Below, one piece after another: positions 34,149 to 41,001 of a DNA stretch of 44,264 nucleotides. Each line of letters starts with the position of its first letter. Position 1 is the stretch's first letter. The notes under the pieces are model-generated. The model ran no database searches and was not told the DNA's origin. It worked only from the letters and a program-made list of their open reading frames with translations. The stretch spans positions 1 through 44,264 of the forward strand of contig DAHUZL010000228.1 in NCBI GenBank assembly GCA_027306655.1. The letters run 5' to 3'. The DNA comes from Candidatus Dormiibacterota bacterium (GTDB lineage: Bacteria; Chloroflexota; Dormibacteria; Aeolococcales; Bog-877). The position numbers and the translations under genes are program-made.

Positions 34149-34639
34149 GGCGGCGCCACCAGCACGGTCGGGTAGGTGCGCCCGCCCTCCACCGGGCGGG
34201 CCGCCGCCCGGAGCCGGAACCGGTGACGCCGCAGCCAGGTGTGGAGCAGGTCGGTGCCCTGCATCGGCTGGAGCAGGACCCAGCTCAGACCCTGGACCAC
34301 GTCGTCGCCGTCGGCGAGGATGGCGACGATGGTGCGTCCGCCCATGCCCGCGATCACCGCCCCGCGGAGTGGCCGGCCCCGGAGCGGCGCCAGCCCGGGG
34401 CCGACGGCGATCACGATCCCCGCCGACGCGGCGACCCCCCGCCGCAGCTCGGCGGCGGGGCCGGCCCGCGCCTCGGTGGCGACGACCGCGAGCGACGGCT
34501 CACGCCGCACCAGGGCGAGGGCGAGGCGGCCGTGGGCGCTGCCGACGTCCGCGACCGGGCCCCCGCGCGGGGCCAGGTCGAGGCAGGCCCGCAGGCGCGG
34601 GCGCAGCCGGGGCCAGACCGCCCCGGCCGCGGGCGGCAT
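34139..34639 (-). CDS. trmK: TrmK-like tRNA (adenine22-N1)-methyltransferase, short form
   Basis: Rossmann-fold SAM methyltransferase, 166 residues from the ATG at 34639, which overlaps the trpD stop as TGATG. Motifs: LAPRGGPVADVGSAHGRLALALV (SAM site; the family's usual DIGTDHA is DVGSAHG), VATEARAGPAAELRRGV, AVIAGMGGRTIVAIL and WVLLQPMQGTDLLHTWLRRH. GMGG and LQP are typical of TrmK. B. subtilis TrmK is about 230 residues with a C-terminal coiled coil; this one ends after the catalytic domain, before that extension. The coiled-coil protein encoded next might supply it in trans, which is speculation. Confidence 0.8.
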   Translation of the reverse strand: MPPAAGAVWPRLRPRLRACLDLAPRGGPVADVGSAHGRLALALVRREPSLAVVATEARAGPAAELRRGVAASAGIVIAVGPGLAPLRGRPLRGAVIAGMGGRTIVAILADGDDVVQGLSWVLLQPMQGTDLLHTWLRRHRFRLRAAARPVEGGRTYPTVLVAPPCG

Positions 34640-35679
34640 CACGCCGCCGCCTGAGACGCGGTCACGAGCCGGGCCAGCACCGACCGGGCCCGCCCGTCGG
34701 CGAGGCTGGCCTGCGCGGCGTGGAGCCCGTCGGCGAGGGTGGGCACCCGGTCGGCGGCATAGAGGGCGGCGGCGGCGTTGAGGCACACCACGTCGCGGGC
34801 CGGCCCGGGTTCGTCGGCCAGCACGCGCCGGACGATCGCCGCATTCTCCACGGCGTCCCCACCTCGGAGCGCCTCGAGGGGGGCGGGCCCCAGGCCCAGC
34901 TCGGCGGGGTCGATCGCACGCTCGTGGACGGCGTCGCCGCGCACCTCGTGGCAGAGCGAGGGGCCGCTGAGGCCGAGCTCGTCGAGTCCGTCGGGACCGG
35001 AGAAGACCAGCGCATGGACCGTCCCCAGCCTGGCGAGCGCCAGGGCCAGGCGCCGCGCCACCTGGGGATCGCCGGTGCCCACCACCTGGAACCGCACCCC
35101 GGCCGGGTTCACCAGCGGGCCGAGGAGGTTGAACGCGGTGCGGATCCCGAGCTCCCGGCGGGCGGCGGCGACGTGTCGGGTCGCCGGATGGAACGCGGGG
35201 GCGAACAGGAACCCCATCCCGCTGGCCTCCACGCAGGCGGCGACGCCCTCCGGCGTCAGCGCCACCCGGACCCCGAGCGCCTCCAGGACATCGGCGCTGC
35301 CGGCCCGGCCGGTGGCCGCCCGGTTCCCGTGCTTGGCGACCGGGCAGCCGGCCCCGGCCACCACCAGCGCGGCGGCGGTGGAGATGTTGAAGGTGCCGGT
35401 GCCGTCGCCCCCGGTCCCGCAGGTGTCCACCGACCCGGCCGGAAGGCGCACCGGGAGGGCGTGGGCCCGCATCGACTGGGCCAGGCCGCAGAGCTCGTCC
35501 ACCGTCTCCCCGCGCGCGCGCCAGAGCGCCAGCAGCGCGCCCACCTGGGCCGCGGTCGCGCTCCCGTCCATCATCGCGTCGCCGAGGCGGCGCGAGAGCT
35601 CGCGGCCGAGATCCTCCCCCACCAGCAGGCGGGCCAGGGCGGCGGGGATCAAGGGAGACCCGGGTTGTGCCACCGCCAT
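34639..35679 (-). CDS. trpD: Anthranilate phosphoribosyltransferase
   Basis: Joins anthranilate to PRPP in tryptophan synthesis. 346 residues from the ATG at 35679. The phosphate loop CGTGGDG starts at C87, followed by TFNIST and AKHGNRAATGRAGSADVLEALGV; the KHGNR and SADVLE blocks are diagnostic, as are FLFAPAFHPATRHVAAARRELGIRTAFNLLGPLVNPA and LDELGLSGPS. No other trp genes are nearby. It heads an operon with trmK, the zinc-ribbon gene and rnhA, an uncommon arrangement. No ribosome site upstream; a TATGCT sits so close that the mRNA may be leaderless. Confidence 0.95.
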   Translation of the reverse strand: MAVAQPGSPLIPAALARLLVGEDLGRELSRRLGDAMMDGSATAAQVGALLALWRARGETVDELCGLAQSMRAHALPVRLPAGSVDTCGTGGDGTGTFNISTAAALVVAGAGCPVAKHGNRAATGRAGSADVLEALGVRVALTPEGVAACVEASGMGFLFAPAFHPATRHVAAARRELGIRTAFNLLGPLVNPAGVRFQVVGTGDPQVARRLALALARLGTVHALVFSGPDGLDELGLSGPSLCHEVRGDAVHERAIDPAELGLGPAPLEALRGGDAVENAAIVRRVLADEPGPARDVVCLNAAAALYAADRVPTLADGLHAAQASLADGRARSVLARLVTASQAAA

Positions 35680-35688
35680 GTGGGGCCG

Positions 35689-35763
35689 AGCATACCGTGG
35701 CGGTCGTCCGTCGGGGCCCCGGCCCGAGTCGCAGCGGGGGGGCCGGCCGGCCCGCCGTAGACT
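35689..35763. promoter_or_regulatory. Divergent promoters of trpD and the hydrolase, probably leaderless
   Basis: Minus strand TATGCT (35689-35694) is 9 nt from the trpD ATG. Plus strand TAGACT (35758-35763) is 12 nt from the hydrolase ATG. If these are -10 elements, each mRNA would start 0-6 nt before its start codon, which would explain the lack of Shine-Dalgarno sites on both sides. The -35 regions are unconvincing. Confidence 0.45.
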
Positions 35764-35775
35764 TCCCGCTGCCCG

Positions 35776-36582
35776 ATGACCGCCCGCCGCGACGTCCCGT
35801 TCGATCCCGACGTCGTCGCCCCGTACTGGCTCGGCGGCGGCGACCGGGGGGTGCTCCTCCTGCACGGGTTCGCGGGGACGCCGCCCGAGCTCCGCCTGCT
35901 CGGCGAGCGCCTGGCGGAGGCGGGGTTCCTGGTCCACGCCCCCCGGCTCGCCGGCCACGGCACCACCGCGGCGGCGCTCGCCCGCACCACCCACCGAGAC
36001 TGGATCGCGTCGGCCGATGCCGCCCTTGACGAGCTGCGCGGCCGCTGCCCGTCCGTGGCCGTCGCCGGGCAATCGGCCGGGGGCACGCTCGCCCTGCACC
36101 TGGCCGCCACCCGTCCCGAGATCCGCGCGGTGGTGACCCAGGCCGCGCTGCTGTGGCTGGGCGACTGGCGGGTCCCGCTCCTCCCCGTCCTCCACCACCT
36201 GGTCCGCTGGCATGTGCCCAGCGAGGCCGTCGACCTGTACGAGCCGGACGCGGCCCGGCTCCTCCACAGCTACGGCCGGCGTCCGACCGTCGCGATCGGG
36301 GAGCTCGCCCGGCTCGCCCGGCGGGTGCGCGGCGAGCTGCCGGCGGTGGTCCAGCCGACCCTGGTCCTCCACGGCGGCCGCGACCGCGTCGTGGCCCCGG
36401 CCAACGCCGACGCGATCGTGGGCGGGATCGGGTCCGCGGTCCGCGCCCTTCGCCGCTTTGAGCGCAGCGGGCACGGGCTCAGCGTCGATGTGGACCGCGA
36501 GGAGGTGGCGGCGCTGGCCTGTGCCTGGCTCGAGCGCCACACCGCGCGGGCGGCCGACGACGAGGGCGCGGCCGGACCCTGA
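35776..36582 (+). CDS. Alpha/beta hydrolase, carboxylesterase/monoacylglycerol-lipase type
   Basis: 268 residues. Oxyanion motif LLLHGFAGTPPELRLLGERL, nucleophile elbow GQSAGG (Ser100), acid Asp203 in HGGRDRVV and His233 in SGHGLSVD. The HGFAGTPPE segment and the order of motifs resemble Est30-type carboxylesterases and bacterial monoacylglycerol lipases. The cap region (about 125-175) has a WxWH-rich stretch, LLPVLHHLVRWHVP. Cytoplasmic; no signal peptide. Substrate unknown, likely short-chain esters or lipids. First of three plus-strand genes in a mixed region. Confidence 0.85.
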   Translation: MTARRDVPFDPDVVAPYWLGGGDRGVLLLHGFAGTPPELRLLGERLAEAGFLVHAPRLAGHGTTAAALARTTHRDWIASADAALDELRGRCPSVAVAGQSAGGTLALHLAATRPEIRAVVTQAALLWLGDWRVPLLPVLHHLVRWHVPSEAVDLYEPDAARLLHSYGRRPTVAIGELARLARRVRGELPAVVQPTLVLHGGRDRVVAPANADAIVGGIGSAVRALRRFERSGHGLSVDVDREEVAALACAWLERHTARAADDEGAAGP

Positions 36583-36618
36583 GGCCGCACCGGCGGCGTC
36601 CCGGGCGTCCCGCGCGGG

Positions 36619-36915
36619 TCAGCCGTCCTGGAGCAGGGCCCGGAGCCGCTCCGCGGTCGCCGCATCCAGGACGGGGTTCTCCGGAGGCCCGCCCGGCGCC
36701 TCCGCGGCCGCCGGGAGGTGGCGCCGGCCCCGGCCCGGGTCGCGACGGGCGCGCAGCGGGCCCCGGTAGGCGAGGCCGCAGTGCCGACAGGTGTAGACAC
36801 CGACGCTCTCCCCGTGCCCGGCGTAGGCGGTGTGGCTCCACCCGATGGCGCCGCCGCAGACGCACGTCCGGGGCTCGGGCAGCCGCACCAGCCGGGCCAG
36901 GTCAGCCGGTGTCAT
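36619..36915 (-). CDS. Small Cys-rich (putative zinc-binding) protein of unknown function
   Basis: 98 residues from the ATG at 36915, overlapping the oxidoreductase stop by 14 nt. CVCGGAIGW...VYTCRHCGLAYRGPL gives two CxC/CxxC pairs about 26 residues apart, a rubredoxin- or zinc-ribbon-like arrangement. The C-terminal half is Arg/Pro-rich, ending in a short helix (LDAATAERLRALLQDG). I do not recognise the family. Because it overlaps and follows the FAD oxidoreductase, it may act with it, for instance as a redox or assembly partner; this is inference. Confidence 0.65.
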   Translation of the reverse strand: MTPADLARLVRLPEPRTCVCGGAIGWSHTAYAGHGESVGVYTCRHCGLAYRGPLRARRDPGRGRRHLPAAAEAPGGPPENPVLDAATAERLRALLQDG

Positions 36916-38215
36916 CGTCACCGGCACGGACCACCGCCGTCCCCGCCCGACGCCCCACGGGGCGCCCCGCCGGCGGGCGGTACTCTGCCGCGTACGTCCG
37001 GCGGGCGCGGGCGGCGAGCTCGACGTCGGCGGGGAGATCCCGCCCGAACCGGTCAGCGGCCAGGGCCGCCAGCACCGGGGGCTCGATGCCGCCGACGAGC
37101 CGCTCGGCCAGGAGCGCCCCCACCCCGGCGCCGAAGGCGATCCCGAAGAGGCTGAAGGCCGTGCACCACACCACCCCCGGCGCCTGCGGCAGCTCCCCGA
37201 CCAGGGGCAGTCCGTCGGGGGTGTACCCATCCACCCCGGCGACCACGCTGCGGATGCCCGCCCGATCCAGGACCGGGATCCGCCGGCAGGCGGCGGCGAG
37301 CCCGCGGGCCAGCCGCTCGGGGTCGGGCCGGCGGAGCTGGAAGGGACCGCTGTGCGCGATCTCGGACTCCCCGACGGTCACCGGGTCGTCCTCGAACGGC
37401 CCGCAGAGGAAGCCCGCCTGGTCCTGTCGGATGTAGAACGACGCCTGGGGGTCGCGCAGGACCGGCAGCTCGGTGGCGCTCCGCCCCAGCTCCGCGACCG
37501 CCGCCGTCAGCCCGTGCTGGTGTTCCATCCCCACCACCGGCAGCCGCAGCCCGAGCTGGGAGGCGAGGCCACCACTCCACGCGCCGGCGGCCATCACCAC
37601 GGTCTCGGCCGTCACCGTTCCGCGCTCGGTGGCGACCCGCCATCGGCCGTCCGGGGCGGCGGTGACACCCTGGGCCTCGACCCCGGTCCACACCCGGACG
37701 CCGGCCTCGCGGGCGGCCGCGGCGAGGGCGCCGGCGGCCCGGGCGGGGTCGACGTACCCCTCCCCCGGGATGTGCGCCGACCCCACCACGCCATCCGCCT
37801 CCAGCCACGGCCAGAGGGCCTGGGTGGCGTCCCGGTCGAGCAGGGTCCCCTGGAGGCCCTGCCCCCGGCCCCGCTCCAGGACAGCTTCGAACTCCGCCAG
37901 CTGGGCCGGCTCGGCGGCCAGCCGCAGGCTTCCCACCGGCCGCCAGCCGATGCCCGAGGCGGCCGCGTCCTCCAGGTCCCGGTACACCGCCGTGCTTCGG
38001 AGCAGGATCTCCGTGATGCCAGGGTCCCAGTTGAACTGGGTGCACAGGCCCGCGGCGTGCCAGGTGGCGCCGCTGGTCAGCTGGTCGCGCTCCAGCAGAA
38101 CGACGTCGGTGCAGCCGAGCCGGGCGCAGTGATGGGCGAGGCTGCAGCCGGCCATCCCGCCGCCGACGATGGCGACGCGCGCCTCCGCCGGTGGACCGCC
38201 CGTCGCGCTCGTCAC
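36902..38215 (-). CDS. DAO-family FAD-dependent oxidoreductase
   Basis: 437 residues from the GTG at 38215 (GGGAG four nt upstream). N-terminal FAD dinucleotide site VAIVGGGMAGCSLAHHCARLGCTDVVLLERDQLTSGATWHAAG, then PGEGYVDPARAAGALAAAA, VMAAGAWSGGLA and VAGVDGYTPDGLPLVGE with the C-terminal GIAFGAGVGALLAERLVGG. This is the oxidase half of dimethylglycine/sarcosine dehydrogenase-like proteins; the folate-binding GCV_T domains of those 800-residue enzymes are absent. Likely oxidises an N-methyl or secondary amino acid. A consensus-like promoter lies upstream, and the small Cys-rich gene follows it. Confidence 0.88.
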   Translation of the reverse strand: MTSATGGPPAEARVAIVGGGMAGCSLAHHCARLGCTDVVLLERDQLTSGATWHAAGLCTQFNWDPGITEILLRSTAVYRDLEDAAASGIGWRPVGSLRLAAEPAQLAEFEAVLERGRGQGLQGTLLDRDATQALWPWLEADGVVGSAHIPGEGYVDPARAAGALAAAAREAGVRVWTGVEAQGVTAAPDGRWRVATERGTVTAETVVMAAGAWSGGLASQLGLRLPVVGMEHQHGLTAAVAELGRSATELPVLRDPQASFYIRQDQAGFLCGPFEDDPVTVGESEIAHSGPFQLRRPDPERLARGLAAACRRIPVLDRAGIRSVVAGVDGYTPDGLPLVGELPQAPGVVWCTAFSLFGIAFGAGVGALLAERLVGGIEPPVLAALAADRFGRDLPADVELAARARRTYAAEYRPPAGRPVGRRAGTAVVRAGDDDTG

Positions 38216-38254
38216 CTGCTCCCCGTCCTCGCTGCCGGCCCCGACCGGCCGTTG

Positions 38255-38283
38255 ACGGTAGGCGCGGACGGGGGCGGTGTCAA
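38255..38283 (-). promoter_or_regulatory. Promoter of the FAD oxidoreductase
   Basis: Minus strand TTGACA (38278-38283, a perfect -35), 17-bp spacer, TACCGT (38255-38260). Start near 38248, leader about 33 nt with a ribosome site. It overlaps the opposing promoter of the pseudokinase gene. Confidence 0.6.
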
Positions 38284-38304
38284 GCCGCGGCCGCCCCGTA
38301 AGAT
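38277..38304 (+). promoter_or_regulatory. Possible promoter of the pseudokinase gene
   Basis: GTGTCA (38277-38282), 16-bp spacer, TAAGAT (38299-38304). The -35 overlaps the opposing TTGACA, so the two genes may compete for polymerase. About 100 nt leader before the ATG at 38411. Confidence 0.4.
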
Positions 38305-38410
38305 GTCGGCACCGTGAAGGATCCGCGCACGCTCGACGCTCGCCAGGGGCGCCCGATCCCGGTGCCGGCGCCATGACCGGGCGGGCGCATGGTCAGGCCG
38401 CGGGGAGGCG

Positions 38411-39631
38411 ATGAGCGCCGACCGGGAGGCCGAGTCGGCGGCGGTCGGCCCCTACCGGCTGCTCGAGCTCCTCCAGACCCTCCCCTACGCGTCGGTGCAC
38501 CGGGCGGTCCGCGACGGCATCGACCGTCCCGTCCTGCTGTGGCTATTTCGCGAACCGTACGCCAGCGCCGCCGGCTTCGCGGAGGCGCTGGAACAGCTGG
38601 CGGGAGACCCGCGGACGCGAGCCGTCCCGGGCCTGCTCACGGTCGAGGAGGTGGGGACGGTCCCGGAGACGGAGCCGCTGGCCTTCGTCGTGACCCGGGA
38701 CGCGCCGGGGGGGTTCCTCGTCCCCGCGCTGGAGGCGCGACGGGCGCCGGGGGTCTTCGCCACCGCCACCGCCCTGGGGGCCACCCTCGACGCCGCCCAC
38801 GCGCTCGGCCTCGTCCACGGCGACGTGCAGCCGAGCACCGTGGTCCTCGAGGCGGAGGGCCGCCCGGCTTTGGTCGGGCTGGCGATCCGCACCGTCGTCG
38901 TCCGGGTCAGCTCCGACGCCGATCGATCCGCCTCCGCCGCCGCCTTCCGGCCGCCCGAACGACCCGGTGAGAGCGAGCCGGACGCCGCCGCGGACCGCTA
39001 CGGGCTGGCGGCCCTGGTCTTCTACCTCCTCTGCGGCCACAGTCCGACCGAGGGCGACGAGCTCCTCCCCCCCAGCCGCTGGCGGTCCGGGGTCCCACCC
39101 CGAGTCGACGAGGTGGTGATGCGCGCCTTGTCGCGCAACCCGGCCGACCGCTTCGCGTCCGCCTCGCTGTTCACCGCCGCCCTCACCGGGAGCCCTCTCA
39201 CCGTTCCCGTGCCGGCATCGCCGGTGGCGGCGCCGCCGCCGCCGGTGGCGGCGGCCGAGGTCCACGCCGAGGTCGCGGTGACCCCGACCCCGGTCGGACG
39301 CCGCGACCCCGGGGCCATCACTCCGCGGCCCCCAGCGGCGGCGCCCTACGCGGCCCCCGCCCCGCCCGCTCCCCCGCCGCCGACCGCCGCCGCGCTCCCG
39401 GCCGCCGCGCTCCCGGCCGCCGCGGCCCACTCGCACCCGTCGCGGGAGGGGCTGACGCCCACCCCCCTCGGCTCGGCTCCGGCCGCCCCGGCCGACCCCG
39501 CGCGCGACCAGGAGCGCCGCGGGCGATCGGTGTGGCTGGCGGTCGGCATCGCCCTCGTGGTCGGAGTCGTCGCCGCCGCCGCCGCCGTGATCTACCTGCT
39601 CGGCCACGGGGCGGCCCACGGCGTCCGCTGA
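38411..39631 (+). CDS. Membrane-anchored pseudokinase (PknB-like fold)
   Basis: 406 residues. Residues about 13-265 follow the bacterial Ser/Thr kinase layout: YRLLELLQTLPYASVHRAV (glycine loop lost), PVLLWLF (the ATP-binding Lys of VAIK is gone), HGDVQPSTVVL at 136-146 (catalytic Asp138 kept; Lys and Asn changed), no DFG, then DRYGLAALVFYLLCGHSPTEG and the helix-rich C-lobe VDEVVMRALSRNPADRFASASLF. A Pro/Ala-rich linker (about 265-365) leads to a single membrane helix (SVWLAVGIALVVGVVAAAAAVIYLL) and a 9-residue outside tail. Catalysis is unlikely; it may be a scaffold or sensor of phosphorylation. GGGGAGG precedes the ATG. Confidence 0.85.
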   Translation: MSADREAESAAVGPYRLLELLQTLPYASVHRAVRDGIDRPVLLWLFREPYASAAGFAEALEQLAGDPRTRAVPGLLTVEEVGTVPETEPLAFVVTRDAPGGFLVPALEARRAPGVFATATALGATLDAAHALGLVHGDVQPSTVVLEAEGRPALVGLAIRTVVVRVSSDADRSASAAAFRPPERPGESEPDAAADRYGLAALVFYLLCGHSPTEGDELLPPSRWRSGVPPRVDEVVMRALSRNPADRFASASLFTAALTGSPLTVPVPASPVAAPPPPVAAAEVHAEVAVTPTPVGRRDPGAITPRPPAAAPYAAPAPPAPPPPTAAALPAAALPAAAAHSHPSREGLTPTPLGSAPAAPADPARDQERRGRSVWLAVGIALVVGVVAAAAAVIYLLGHGAAHGVR

Positions 39632-39659
39632 GCCCCCACTCACCCGGGCGCCGAGCGCC

Positions 39660-40235
39660 GTGGTGAGCCGGCTGCGTCGGGCGCTGCGCTCGCTGCCGAT
39701 CGACCGGGGTCGTCCAGCCCTGCCGCCCGCCGGACTGCGGGCGGCCGCCGTCCTGATGGCGGTCAACCCGTGGTCGGACGGTGCGCCGCTCCTCTTCATC
39801 GAGCGCGGACCCGGGCTCCGCCACCACCCCGGCCAGGTGGCGTTCCCGGGCGGGGCGGTCGCGGCGGGAGATCGGAGCCTCGCCGCCACCGCCCTCCGCG
39901 AGGCCGAGGAGGAGATCGGGATCGACCCCCGCTCCATCCGTCTCATCGGCCAGCTCCCGCCTCGCACCACCCACGTGTCGGGGTTCCAGGTCACGGCGGT
40001 GGTCGGAGTGGCCCGGCGGCCGCTGGCCCCGGTTCCGGACGGGGTCGAGGTCGCCGGCTGGTTCGATCTCCCCCTCACCGCCCTCCTGGCGCTGCCCCCC
40101 CTCGCCGAGGTGCGGACCCTGCCCGGCGGGGAGCGGGTGCCGGCGTTCCGGTACGAGCTCCAGGGGCATACGGTCTGGGGCGCCACCGCCGACATCCTCC
40201 ACACGCTGCTGGAGCGGGTGCGCGCGGCTCCCTGA
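39660..40235 (+). CDS. NudL-type Nudix hydrolase (CoA diphosphatase)
   Basis: 191 residues, GTG start 28 bp after the pseudokinase. The UPF0035 signature LLFIERGPGLRHHPGQVAFPGG immediately precedes the Nudix box GGAVAAGDRSLAATALREAEEEIGI, with the REAEEE metal ligands intact. This pair of motifs marks CoA/acyl-CoA pyrophosphatases (NudL/YeaB group), which split CoA into phosphopantetheine and adenosine 3',5'-bisphosphate. Its stop codon lies in a shared bidirectional hairpin with the opposing MBL gene. Confidence 0.9.
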   Translation: MVSRLRRALRSLPIDRGRPALPPAGLRAAAVLMAVNPWSDGAPLLFIERGPGLRHHPGQVAFPGGAVAAGDRSLAATALREAEEEIGIDPRSIRLIGQLPPRTTHVSGFQVTAVVGVARRPLAPVPDGVEVAGWFDLPLTALLALPPLAEVRTLPGGERVPAFRYELQGHTVWGATADILHTLLERVRAAP

Positions 40236-40265
40236 CCGCCGCGGGGGCGCTCGGTCAGGGAGCCG
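40225..40265. terminator. Bidirectional terminator covering two stop codons
   Basis: Perfect 14-bp inverted repeat (cggctccctgaccg / cggtcagggagccg) with a 13-nt loop. The left arm holds the Nudix TGA (40233-40235), the right arm the MBL-hydrolase TGA (40255-40257). Both proteins therefore end in the same Ala-Ala-Pro. A strong hairpin in either direction, well placed to end both convergent transcripts. Confidence 0.75.
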
Positions 40266-41001
40266 CAGACTGCCCGACGAACGGGTTGCCCAGCCGCTCG
40301 GCCCCGATGGTGGTGGGGCGGCCGTGGCCCGGATGGACCGCGGTCGGTCCGGGCAGGGTGAACAGCTGGCTGCGGATGCTGAAGGCCAGCTGCGGCCACG
40401 ACCCCCCCGGCAGGTCGGTGCGGCCGACGCTGTCGGCGAAGAGCGTGTCCCCGGAGAAGCAGTCGCCGCCGACCAGGAGGCAGACCGATCCCGGCGTGTG
40501 GCCCGGGGTGTGGCGGACGGCGAGGGTGAGGCCGAGCCAGCGGACGGCGGCTCCGCCGGGAAGGTCCTCGTCAGGCACGATCGCGCCGCCGTCGCCCACC
40601 GGCAGTCCCTGGTCGCGCCACGCCGAGGGGTCCAGCAGCGCCCAGTCGGCCCGGTGCAGGCGAAGCGGCGCCGCGGGCGCCACCCGACGCACGTGGGGCA
40701 CGCCGAGGACGTGGTCGGGGTGCCCGTGGGTGGCCAGGATGCCATCGCAGCCCCAGCGCCGGTCGTCCAGCAGCCGGGCCACCCGCTCTCCCTGCAGCCC
40801 GGGGTCGACGACCAGGGCGCGGTCGGTGTCGCGGCGACGGAGGACATAGCAGTTCTGGTCGAACACCGGGTCGACCACGATCGTGACCTCGACCAGGTCG
40901 GCCAGGGGGCGGAGACCGCTGTCCGCGCCGACGGGATCGACCGCCGCGGCGCTCGCCGCCCCGGCAGCGGGTGGCCGCGGTGTTCCGACCGGCCCGGTCA
41001 C
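40255..41001 (-). CDS. MBL-fold hydrolase, glyoxalase II-like
   Basis: 248 residues; the GTG start overlaps the lon stop as GTGA. Metal-binding motifs: THGHPDH (HxHxDH), VRHTPGHTPGSV, FSGDTLF and HPGHGRPTTIG. This is the YcbL/glyoxalase II-like group that cleaves thioesters such as S-lactoylglutathione or related low-molecular-weight thiol adducts. The N-terminal 30 residues are Ala/Pro-rich before VEVTIVVDPVFDQNCYVLRRRD, where the fold begins. Coupling to lon hints at a shared stress response, as inference. Confidence 0.88.
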   Translation of the reverse strand: MTGPVGTPRPPAAGAASAAAVDPVGADSGLRPLADLVEVTIVVDPVFDQNCYVLRRRDTDRALVVDPGLQGERVARLLDDRRWGCDGILATHGHPDHVLGVPHVRRVAPAAPLRLHRADWALLDPSAWRDQGLPVGDGGAIVPDEDLPGGAAVRWLGLTLAVRHTPGHTPGSVCLLVGGDCFSGDTLFADSVGRTDLPGGSWPQLAFSIRSQLFTLPGPTAVHPGHGRPTTIGAERLGNPFVGQSAAP

